Shown one piece after another: positions 6,067 through 12,794 of a stretch of DNA of 12,794 bases. The notes under the pieces were generated by a model. That model was not told the origin of the DNA. It ran no database searches and worked only from the letters and a program-made list of their open reading frames with translations. The translations under genes were made by a program, and so were the position numbers. Origin of the DNA: CAZBQG01 sp964493945. GTDB taxonomy: Bacteria > Pseudomonadota > Alphaproteobacteria > Rhodospirillales > UBA2165. The stretch is taken from NCBI GenBank assembly GCA_964493945.1, contig CAZBQG010000121.1, positions 1 to 12,794 of the forward strand, read 5' to 3'. Within the stretch, counting starts at the first letter, position 1, and each line of letters opens with the position of its first letter.

Positions 6067-6723
6067 ATGAGCGAGGGAATCAAAATCGCGCCCTCAATCC
6101 TGTCGGCTGATTTTTCGCGCCTGGGCGATGAAGTGCGGGCCATTGATGCAGCGGGTTGTGACTATGTTCATGTGGATGTGATGGACGGCCATTTTGTGCC
6201 TAACCTGACCATCGGACCATTGGTGGTCAAAGCCATCCGGGGCTGCACCGAAAAGCCTTTCGACGTCCATTTGATGATTGAGCCGGTGGCGCCCTATATT
6301 GAAAACTTCGCGGATGCGGGCGCCGACATCATCACCATCCATGCCGAAGCCGACAATCATCTCAACAGGACCCTGGATCTGATCAGGTCTTTGGGTGCCA
6401 AGGCCGGCCTGTCACTCAACCCCGGCACTCCGGTGCAGGTCATCGAGCCCCTGCTGGACAGTCTTGATCTGGTTTTAATCATGTCGGTCAATCCTGGTTT
6501 CGGAGGGCAAGGTTTTATTGCCACTCAGATTGAAAAAATTTCCCGGGTCCGGGACATGATCGGCTCCCGCCCTATCGAAATCGAGGTGGATGGCGGCATC
6601 AACCCGGAAAATATCCGGGCCGTCAGGGCAGCCGGCGCCCATGTGGTGGTCGCCGGAAGCGCCGTATTCCAGGGCTCTGATTACGCCAAAACTATCAAGG
6701 CGCTGCGCGAGGCGGCGGTCTGA
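6067..6723 (+). CDS. rpe: Ribulose-phosphate 3-epimerase
   Basis: This cytoplasmic TIM-barrel enzyme interconverts ribulose 5-phosphate and xylulose 5-phosphate, supplying the substrate of the transketolase encoded two genes upstream. It has 218 residues, standard for the family. Visible motifs: APSILSADFSRLG (8-20), YVHVDVMDGHFVPN (33-46, with metal ligands His35 and Asp37), FDVHLMIEP (65-73, His68), MSVNPGFGGQGF (139-150, phosphate/active-site loop) and EVDGGIN (173-179, catalytic Asp175). The C-terminal GSAVFQG phosphate-binding segment is present. The ATG follows the fba stop by only three bases; the ribosome binding site is weak (AAGTAAAG), consistent with translational coupling. It ends 24 bases before a scaffold gap. 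Confidence 0.96.
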   Translation: MSEGIKIAPSILSADFSRLGDEVRAIDAAGCDYVHVDVMDGHFVPNLTIGPLVVKAIRGCTEKPFDVHLMIEPVAPYIENFADAGADIITIHAEADNHLNRTLDLIRSLGAKAGLSLNPGTPVQVIEPLLDSLDLVLIMSVNPGFGGQGFIATQIEKISRVRDMIGSRPIEIEVDGGINPENIRAVRAAGAHVVVAGSAVFQGSDYAKTIKALREAAV

Positions 6724-6729
6724 GATGCC

Positions 6730-6807
6730 GGGGCCGGGGCCGGATANNNNNNNNNNTTCTTGGTATTCTGCGATTTCTGCCCGGGTAGACGGGGCCGGGG
6801 CCGGATA
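6730..6807. repeat. Scaffold gap flanked by two copies of a 17-bp GGGGCC-rich repeat
   Basis: GGGGCCGGGGCCGGATA occurs at 6730-6746, directly before ten Ns (6747-6756), and again at 6791-6807, where it runs into the start codon of the transporter gene. The gap was therefore probably placed between contig ends that share this repeat. The bases 6757-6790 contain no gene. The real spacer between rpe and the transporter could be shorter (a single repeat) or longer. The repeated GGGGCC could also form stacked G structures close to the translation start. Confidence 0.7.
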
Positions 6808-8300
6808 TGGTGGAGACGGAAACCACCCCGCCGCCCAGCTTCTTCAAACGCTTTTTCGAGCTCTGTTCAGACTTCTCCGTTCAATATCTGTGGGGCAAGC
6901 GCTGGTTCCTGATCACCATCGGCGCCGGCACGATTATCCTGAGCCTGCCGACGCCGGAGGGGTTGAGCCGCGAGGGCCTTATCGTGATCGCCATGCTGGT
7001 CATGGCGACCATAATGTTCGTGACCGAACCCATCCCCCTTCCGGCGGTGGCGCTTTTGATCATTCTGGGCCAGATTTTCCTGCTGGGGCTGGACAGTTCG
7101 GTCGTCGCCAAGACTTTGTGGAACGATTCCGTTTTGTTCATCATGGGGTCCTTGATGCTGGCCGTCGCCGTGGTCAAGCAAAAGCTGGACAAGCGCATCG
7201 CCTGGCTCATCGTGCGCATCACCGGCACCCGGACCTCCAGGGTATGTTTCGGCATTTCCGTGGTCTCGGGGGTTTTGGCTTCGTTTGTGGGTGAACACAC
7301 GGTCGCCGCCATGATGTTGCCGGTCGGCATAACCTTGGTTTCCCTGACCTCGGACGACCCCAGGAAAGTGCGCAATCTGGCAGCAGTTATATTGCTTTCC
7401 ATTGCCTATGGCTGTTCGGTGGCGGGTATCGGCACGCCTTCCGGCGGCGCCCGCAACGCCATCATGATCGGCTATTGGCGGGAATTCTTTTTTGATCCGG
7501 GTAACCCGGAGACGAACAAATTCCTGGTCGATTATCTGCGCTGGATGTTGTTCGCCTACCCGATGTTTCTGGTTCAGGTGCCTTTCGTCACCTTGATCCT
7601 TTTGTACACCTTCCGGCCCGAATACCGCGACCTGTCCCGCGCCGTTGTCAAGCTCCGCGCCCTGGTGGAGGCCGAAGGTCCCATGAAGGCCGGCGATTGG
7701 GCTTCCATCTTTATCTTCTTTTGCGTCTTGCTGGGCTGGATACTGGCATCCGACAAAGTGGGCATGGGAACGATCGCCTTGTTAGGCGCGGCGGCCTTCC
7801 TGATCGCCGGGCTGGTCCGCTGGGAAGACATCAACCAAGGGGTCAATTGGGGCGTCATCTTGCTTTATGGCGCAGCCATTTCGTTGGGTGTCGAAATGAA
7901 AGATACGGGGGCCGCCGAATGGGTCGCACAAAGCTTTATCGGCACACTTGAACCCCTGGGCGTCCATGATGGGTTCGGATTATGGGCGGCGGTTTCGGTC
8001 TTGACCACGGTGGTGACCAACACCATGTCCAACGGCGCCGCCGTGGCCGTGCTGGGCCCGATTGTCCTGAATTTGGCCGTGGTCGCCGAGGAAAGCCCGC
8101 TGGTGATCGGTTTCATTACGGCCATTTCATCGGCTTTCGCCTATCTCACGGTGGTCGGCACACCGGCCTGCGCCATCGTTTATGCAGCGGGATATTTAAA
8201 AGCTACTGATTTTCTCGTTGTGGGTTGGAAAATGGCCGTGGTTTCGACCATAATCATGCTGGCCGCCGCTGCCATATATTGGCCGCTTCTGGGTGCTTGA
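6807..8300 (+). CDS. DASS-family (SLC13-type) sodium-coupled anion/dicarboxylate symporter
   Basis: This 497-residue inner-membrane protein has about eleven hydrophobic segments. The N-terminal 30 residues are cytoplasmic and rich in Thr/Pro. It has the repeated architecture of the divalent anion:Na+ symporter family, which imports C4-dicarboxylates, citrate, sulfate or related anions. The conserved segments are FVTEPIPLPAVALLI (early), VGEHTVAAMMLPVG, a first substrate/Na+ loop GIGTPSGGARN (about 207-217), its second-repeat counterpart VVTNTMSNGAAVAVLGP (about 402-418), and VVGTPACAIVYAAGY near the end. In the family the loops usually carry Ser-Asn-Thr; here the second loop has TNTMSN and the first has GTPSGG, so the substrate cannot be assigned. 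The start ATG at 6807 overlaps the 17-bp repeat and lacks a classical ribosome binding site. It follows rpe in the same direction and precedes the universal stress protein by 21 bases. Confidence 0.88.
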   Translation: MVETETTPPPSFFKRFFELCSDFSVQYLWGKRWFLITIGAGTIILSLPTPEGLSREGLIVIAMLVMATIMFVTEPIPLPAVALLIILGQIFLLGLDSSVVAKTLWNDSVLFIMGSLMLAVAVVKQKLDKRIAWLIVRITGTRTSRVCFGISVVSGVLASFVGEHTVAAMMLPVGITLVSLTSDDPRKVRNLAAVILLSIAYGCSVAGIGTPSGGARNAIMIGYWREFFFDPGNPETNKFLVDYLRWMLFAYPMFLVQVPFVTLILLYTFRPEYRDLSRAVVKLRALVEAEGPMKAGDWASIFIFFCVLLGWILASDKVGMGTIALLGAAAFLIAGLVRWEDINQGVNWGVILLYGAAISLGVEMKDTGAAEWVAQSFIGTLEPLGVHDGFGLWAAVSVLTTVVTNTMSNGAAVAVLGPIVLNLAVVAEESPLVIGFITAISSAFAYLTVVGTPACAIVYAAGYLKATDFLVVGWKMAVVSTIIMLAAAAIYWPLLGA

Positions 8301-8321
8301 GGGAGGCTCGGAAAGACAGGA

Positions 8322-9287
8322 ATGCCGGATAAGACTGAACTTGAACGGATCAGCCTGGAACGGGCCGGCCGCTTTCGCATTCTGGTTTGCGTCGATGGTT
8401 CCGATGAAAGCTATCGGGGATTGCGCTACGCCGCGACCCTCAGCCGCGAAAAAGACAGCGATGTCGTCTTGCTTTATGTGCGCCCGGTTGATCAGGGTCT
8501 TCGTTCCGGCGGCCTGCAAGTCCGCGTGGCCCGCGAAAATATGCTCAAATGGGGCCTGGAACTGCCCGGCATCCAATATCTAAAAAAAGGCCGGGACATG
8601 CTCATGGAGGATGCCGAGGCTTCGGAATGGAATGAGAAAAGCACCCATACAGAGGTGGATGGCGATCCCTTGGGGGACAACAAGATCGAATATACCAATG
8701 CCGAAGGTAAAATGATCGTCCTCAAACTGAAGACTGCGACCAATATCGCCACCGGCATTCTCGATCAATATAATCTGGGCCCTTATGATCTGATCGTCCT
8801 TGGTTCATCGGGCCGCTGGGGCGGGCTCGCAAAAGGTTTTTGGGATCCGGCGGTGGCCGAAAAAGTGGCCGTTCATGCACCCTGTGCCGTACTGGTTGTC
8901 CGCGATCTTGAAGCGGGCGGCGAACATCTAGCCTGCACCGATGGATCGGAACGCGCCCGGCAGATGCTTGAACGGTTGGGCCAATTTGCGCTGCGCAGCG
9001 GAGCCACCATATCGCTTCTCTCCGTCTCCCTTGATGTTGAAGGCGAGGATGAAGCGCGGGGCTTCGTGTCGGAGGCCGAAAAATGCCTGCGCGAATTGGG
9101 TGCTCCCGTCGGCCAAACCCTTACCCGCGTGGGCAATCCGGTTGAGGAAATCATCGAAGCGGGCAAGGACTATTCCATGGTCGCCCTGGCCGATACGGGC
9201 AAATCGGGCATTCAGCGCTTTTTCATGGGCAGCGTTGCCTTCAAGGTGATGGAGTTCGCTGAGAATTCGGTGATGATCGTACGTTGA
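8322..9287 (+). CDS. Tandem universal stress protein (two UspA-type domains)
   Basis: This 321-residue cytoplasmic protein has two Usp domains. Domain 1 (about 17-195) begins FRILVCVDGSDES, continues with VVLLYVRPV, and has GSSGRWGG (161-168) and CAVLVVRD (188-195), the usual positions of the ATP-binding glycine loop. Domain 2 (about 200-321) is shorter (HLACTDGSE, ISLLSVSL, then GKSGIQRFFMGSVAFKV and VMIVR) and keeps a G-x2-G...GS pattern. Domain 1 carries an extra stretch of roughly 30-40 residues around 100-145 (acidic, then KIEYTNAEGKMIVLKL) not normal for Usp folds. The start ATG is preceded by AGGA close by and a GGGAGG further up. It lies 21 bases after the symporter gene, suggesting co-expression; Usp proteins encoded next to transporters may gate or sense them through ATP/AMP binding, but that link is inferred here. 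Confidence 0.87.
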   Translation: MPDKTELERISLERAGRFRILVCVDGSDESYRGLRYAATLSREKDSDVVLLYVRPVDQGLRSGGLQVRVARENMLKWGLELPGIQYLKKGRDMLMEDAEASEWNEKSTHTEVDGDPLGDNKIEYTNAEGKMIVLKLKTATNIATGILDQYNLGPYDLIVLGSSGRWGGLAKGFWDPAVAEKVAVHAPCAVLVVRDLEAGGEHLACTDGSERARQMLERLGQFALRSGATISLLSVSLDVEGEDEARGFVSEAEKCLRELGAPVGQTLTRVGNPVEEIIEAGKDYSMVALADTGKSGIQRFFMGSVAFKVMEFAENSVMIVR

Positions 9288-9305
9288 CCGGGTTTCACAA
9301 ATTTT

Positions 9306-9334
9306 TTGGGGATAAATGCCGACCGTGCTAACCT
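9306..9334 (+). promoter_or_regulatory. Possible weak sigma-70-like promoter
   Basis: TTGGGG (9306-9311) and TAACCT (9329-9334) are separated by 17 bases and lie upstream of the secreted-protein gene whose ATG is at 9387. Only the first three bases of the -35 and half of the -10 match consensus, so this is a weak candidate. Nothing else is seen in the 99 bases between the Usp stop and that start. Confidence 0.2.
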
Positions 9335-9386
9335 AGCGCATGATATTCACGCCCAGTTCATGCTCACATCCGGTTTTTTACCCGCA

Positions 9387-10126
9387 ATGGCAATGAAACC
9401 TTTCCTAATTGGGGTAATTTCCCTCACTCTGGCGACTTAGCTTGGCGCCTCTCAGGCCGAAGCCGCCACGCCGCGCATAGAGAACGCCACCAAGGCCTGC
9501 CCCAAATTCCCCGATGTGGATTATTGGATCAATGATGCCGGCAGGATCGAACGGCTCATCGACAAACGCCATAGGGGCAATTGGGGACGATATTTAGATC
9601 GCTGGAAAAATTATCAGGAGAAGATGGAACGGCTTTTCAAGGCCGAAGCTCCGGCCATGATAAAATCGCGTAAATTAAAGCTGGAAGGAGAGTCGCTGAA
9701 GATTCATATCGGGGATGTGAAAAACCGCATCGCCACCCTGGAATGCCTGAGGGTCAAACAGGACGGCAGCAAGCCCAAAAAAAAGGGGAAAAAACGCCGG
9801 GTCAAAAGAAAGGAAAAAGGGGCTGCCCAGGTTGCATCGCTGAAGATCGGTGATCTGAATCTGGGCATCGAGGCCAGTTGCCAAGAAAAGGCGGCGGTCT
9901 TCAAGATAACCAATAAGGGCGGGACCTGGCCCCGTCTGGGCGTTTTCACATTTACCGTACCAAGGGTAAAAAGCAGATCACCAAACGCAGCATGCGCCTG
10001 AAGGAGGATCAGGTTTCCACCTTCCGAGTATCGGGTAAGCGGAACAAGGGGCAATTGGGCATGTGGATTGCCCCCAGTAGGGCCGAACGCAAATTCCGCT
10101 ATGATATCAAGGTTTACTGCCGCTAG
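9387..10126 (+). pseudogene. Secreted lysine-rich protein of unknown function, broken by a TAG and a frameshift
   Basis: From ATG 9387 (or 9393) the frame encodes a signal peptide (MKPFLIGVISLTLAT...LGASQAEA) interrupted by an in-frame TAG at 9438-9440. After the stop the same frame continues through a mature domain with an early Cys (TKACPKFPDVDYWI), a coiled helical part (LDRWKNYQEKMERLFKAEA), a Cys (TLECLRVKQ), a very basic stretch (KPKKKGKKRRVKRKEKG, about residues 129-146) and a beta-rich end. Near 9946 a one-base deletion moves the frame. The restored reading (HIYRTKGKKQITKRSMRL, then LGMWIAPSRAERKFRYDI) ends KVYCR at TAG 10124-10126. The corrected length is about 246 residues. I recognise no family. 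The restored frames read as coherent protein, so the damage is recent or a sequencing artefact. The gene lies 24 bases before the next start and could be co-transcribed with it. Confidence 0.65.
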
Positions 10127-10150
10127 AGGGCCGCAAGGGGAAGTCACAAG

Positions 10151-12741
10151 GTGAACCAACGGGGAAAATCAAAAAAAGCAAAGCCGGGAAAGGGTCCGGT
10201 GCCGGCTCCGCGTCGCCACTGGATCAGGCCTGGGTGCTGCAACTGGTTGAAGCCAGTTCCGATCTGGTTTGCGTTTGCGATAATGGCTGCGTCAAATATA
10301 TGAACCGGGCGGGGCTCGACATTCTGGGCGCCACGGACTTCGCCGAATTGGACGGGCGGCCAATTACGGATTTCACCCATCGGGATTATCAGGAAATTCT
10401 GACCGGGATGTTTGATTCCTCGGTCGAGGAAAAAGACCCGCTGCCCATGAAATTCGTGAATTTGAGCGGCGGTGAATTCGATGCCGAAGCCATCGTCCAA
10501 CGGGTGCCGGGCGCGGCCAAGGAAACAGCTATTTTCAGGGCCACGGACATAACTGAAACCATCCGTTCGGCGGAACGGATGCGCTCGCGGGAAGAGCTTC
10601 TCCAGGGCATTATGGAAACGGTGGCCGAAGGCATCGTGACCTTGACGAAAGGGGCAAGGTTCTGTCCTTCAACCGGGCGGCCGAACGTGTTTTCGGCTAT
10701 GAGGCAAGTCAGGCAATCGGCAATAATCTGGGTCTGTTCATGGGAGATGGGCCCAGCCAGGAGGCTGATTTCCTCTTCTCGATTGTGTCAAATCCATCGA
10801 AAAAAGTGAGCTGGGCACGGTCCGCCAGCTTATCGGCCATCACCGGGACGGGCCTGATTTCCCGGTGGAGCTGGGCTTGACCGAGCTGCGCCGCGGGCGC
10901 CATAGAATTTTCACCTGTCTGGTGCGCGACATTACCCAGCGTATAGCTGACGAAGAGGATTTGCGCCACGCCCGGGACGAGTTGGAGATACGCGTCGCCG
11001 AACGCACCCGAGATCTGACCCAGGAAATAGAGGAACGCTAGAATGCGGAAGGCAAACTGCATCTGGCCGCCACGGTTATCGAAAGCACCAAAGAAGGCGT
11101 GTTGGTGATCGATCAGGATTTCCTGGTCACCTCGGTCAATCCCGCCTACACGAAAATGACCGGCCACGAAGCCCACGAACGGGTGGGCAAATTGTCTCCG
11201 TTTGAAAGCGCTTTGAAGGATGACCCCATTCAGCACGCCCATTTCCGTGAATCTTTGAAAACAAATGGCGAATGGTGCGGCGAATTATGGACCACCCGCA
11301 AGGGGGGCGAAAAACTGGCCAAACGGGTTGCCATGTCGGCGATCAAGAACAGGGAAGGGGAGATAACACAATATACCGCCCTGGTCAGTGACATCACCAA
11401 ACGCAAGGAGCACGAAGAACAAATCCACTACCAGGCCAACTTTGATCAGCTTACCGGACTGCCCAACCGCAATCTGTTCCTGGACCGGCTGACCCTGGCG
11501 GTGGCCCTGGGCGGGCGGGCCTTGCGCCCGGTGGGGCTCATGTTCCTGGATTTGGACGGGTTCAAACTGGTCAATAACACCTTGGGCCATGATATGGGCG
11601 ACCTGTTGCTCAAGGAGGCCGCAAACAGGCTGGAGGATTGCGTGCGCACCGGCGACACGGTGGCCCGCCTGGGGGTAACGAATTTACCGTGCTCATGCCC
11701 CGCCTGGTCGATTCCAAGGACGCCTCCATCGTCGCCCAACGCATCCTGGACGCCCTGAGCCAGCCTTTCGACTGGGCAAGGAGGAAACCTTCATTTCGGG
11801 CAGCATCAGGATCACGGTCTGGCCCGAGGACGGCTCGGACCCGACGGTGCTTTTGAAGAATGCCGACGCCGCCATGTACCGGGCGAAGGATCAGGGCAAA
11901 AACGATTTTCAATTCTATACCGCAAACCTGAATGCGGCGGTCAAGGACGCCTGGTACTCAAAAACAGTTTGAGCCAGGCGCTGGATAACGAGGAATACCA
12001 GATCCACTATCAGCCCAAACTGGATATCAAAAGCGGCAAGATTACCGGTGTCGAGGCCTTGCTGCGCTGGCACAGCAAGGATTTGGGGCCAGTCTCACCG
12101 GCCCGCTTTATCCCCGTGCTGGAAGAAACCGGGGCCATCACCCAGGTGGGTATATGGACGCTGCATTCGGCCTGCGCCCAGCACCGCGTCTTGGCGCGAT
12201 GCCGGCTATTCAGATATCAGCGTGGCGGTCAATCTGTCCGTCCGCCAATTGCGTCAGGCCGATCTGGTCGACGTCATTCAGGATTGCATGAACGAAGCGG
12301 GCATAGGACCGGAGGAGCTGGAGGTAGAGATCACGGAAAGCCTGATCATGTCGGATACGGAAAAGGCGGTTGAAGTGATCAATAACATCCACGATCTGGG
12401 CATCAAGGTTTCCATGGATAATTTCGGCACCGGCTTATTCATCGCTCAACTATCTAAAGCGGTTTCCAATCGATACCATCAAGATCGATCAATCCTTCGT
12501 CGCCGATATTGTGACCGATCCGGACGATGTGGAGATCATCCGCACGATCATCAATATGGGCCATTCCCTGCGGCGCCGGGTCATTGCCGAAGGCATGGAA
12601 ACAGAAGAACAGCTCGCTATTTTGCGGGAATTCGACTGCCATGAAATGCAGGGCTATCTGTTCAGCCGGCCCTTGCCGTGCGACGAATTGACCAAATTCC
12701 TGGAAGAGACCGCGGCCAATGGCGGCAAGGCCCTGGACTAG
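10151..12741 (+). pseudogene. PAS-PAS-PAS-GGDEF-EAL cyclic-di-GMP signalling protein, multiply frameshifted
   Basis: Joining the frames gives a sensor protein of about 860 residues. The probable start is GTG 10151 after AAGGGGAAG. PAS domains lie at about 10234-10560, 10590-10960 and 11060-11410, with a coiled linker (DELEIRVAERTRDLTQEIEE) before the third. A GGDEF domain spans about 11420-11925 (FDQLTGLPNR, LDLDGFKLVNNTLGHDMGD, AAMYRAKDQGKN). An EAL domain spans about 11965-12730 (GVEALLRW, VNLSVRQL, EITESLIM, IDTIKIDQSFV, AEGMETEEQ, EMQGYLFSRPL). Family members make or degrade c-di-GMP. Lesions: single-base losses near 10210, 10644, 10789, 11675, 11773 and 11950; single-base gains near 12191 and 12435; an in-frame TAG at 11039-11041. 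The signature Asp is replaced in both catalytic motifs, GGNEF and DNFGTG. There is no membrane segment, so it would be cytoplasmic. It is non-functional as written, unless the indels are sequencing errors. Confidence 0.85.
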
Positions 12742-12794
12742 AAGACCAGTTCGTCCTCGTCCGATCCGCTGGACAGAACGATTTCGCCCGAATC
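12738..12794 (-). CDS. C-terminal end of an unknown minus-strand protein (partial)
   Basis: The minus strand is open from the window edge to a TAG at 12738-12740 and encodes DSGEIVLSSGSDEDELVF as its last 18 residues. The acidic tail and the lack of any other gene in this stretch make it plausible. Its stop overlaps the TAG of the GGDEF-EAL gene (12739-12741) through a shared CTAG, so the two genes converge with overlapping ends. Too little is visible to name a product. Confidence 0.5.
   Translation of the reverse strand, partial: DSGEIVLSSGSDEDELVF

Noticed and set aside
6590..7294. Open frame running through the N gap
   Set aside because: It is an out-of-frame shadow of rpe and the symporter, and it reads across unknown bases.
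9387..12741. Reassignment of TAG to a sense codon in this organism
   Set aside because: TAG also ends the PEP-mutase-family gene, the secreted-protein gene and the GGDEF-EAL gene, and the same region carries many indels. Simple damage or error is more economical.
1..12794. CRISPR array, riboswitch or complete insertion sequence
   Set aside because: No regularly spaced repeats with unique spacers, no recognised riboswitch core and no transposase with terminal repeats were seen on either strand.

Overview
The window looks like a draft-quality piece of an alphaproteobacterial chromosome, probably Rhodospirillales-like. This is inferred from the moderately high GC content, the form of the tRNA-His fragment, the Calvin-subtype class II aldolase and the phage-type genes. 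No database search was possible, so every gene name rests on recognising motifs. A run of ten Ns at 6747-6756 shows that the sequence is scaffolded.

Layout: (1) Positions 1-1313 are the scar of an integrated element. It holds the C-terminal third of a tyrosine recombinase (minus strand), abruptly joined to plus-strand fragments of phage accessory genes (a Zeta-toxin-like piece, the tail of a large phage protein and a small overlapping ORF). It ends in a 10-bp tandem repeat and the 3' half of a tRNA-His(GUG) gene, which I read as the element's attachment site. (2) Positions 1346-2740 hold an isocitrate lyase/PEP mutase family enzyme that converges on a small secreted DUF2059-type protein, whose signal peptide is put out of frame by an 11-base homopolymer. 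(3) Positions 2740-9287 hold a divergently oriented, tightly packed plus-strand operon: transketolase, class II fructose-bisphosphate aldolase, ribulose-phosphate 3-epimerase, a DASS-family (SLC13-type) anion/dicarboxylate symporter and a tandem-domain universal stress protein. All five reading frames are intact. The scaffold gap lies between rpe and the transporter and is flanked by two copies of a 17-bp GC-rich repeat. (4) Positions 9387-12741 hold two genes riddled with lesions: a secreted lysine-rich protein of unknown function, and a PAS-PAS-PAS-GGDEF-EAL cyclic-di-GMP signalling protein. Together I count about nine single-base frameshifts and two in-frame TAG codons. (5) The last 57 bases are the C-terminus of a minus-strand gene whose stop codon overlaps the GGDEF-EAL stop.

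How the genes work together: transketolase, aldolase and epimerase interconvert C3-C7 sugar phosphates, in the non-oxidative pentose phosphate pathway or the regenerative arm of the Calvin cycle. RuBisCO, phosphoribulokinase and fructose-bisphosphatase are not in this window, so autotrophy cannot be concluded. The symporter and universal stress protein follow in the same direction and are probably co-transcribed, linking carbon-anion uptake to an ATP-binding stress or energy sensor. The contrast between the clean operon and the broken 3.3 kb beyond it is either recent pseudogenisation or a stretch of low sequence quality. Raw reads would settle which.
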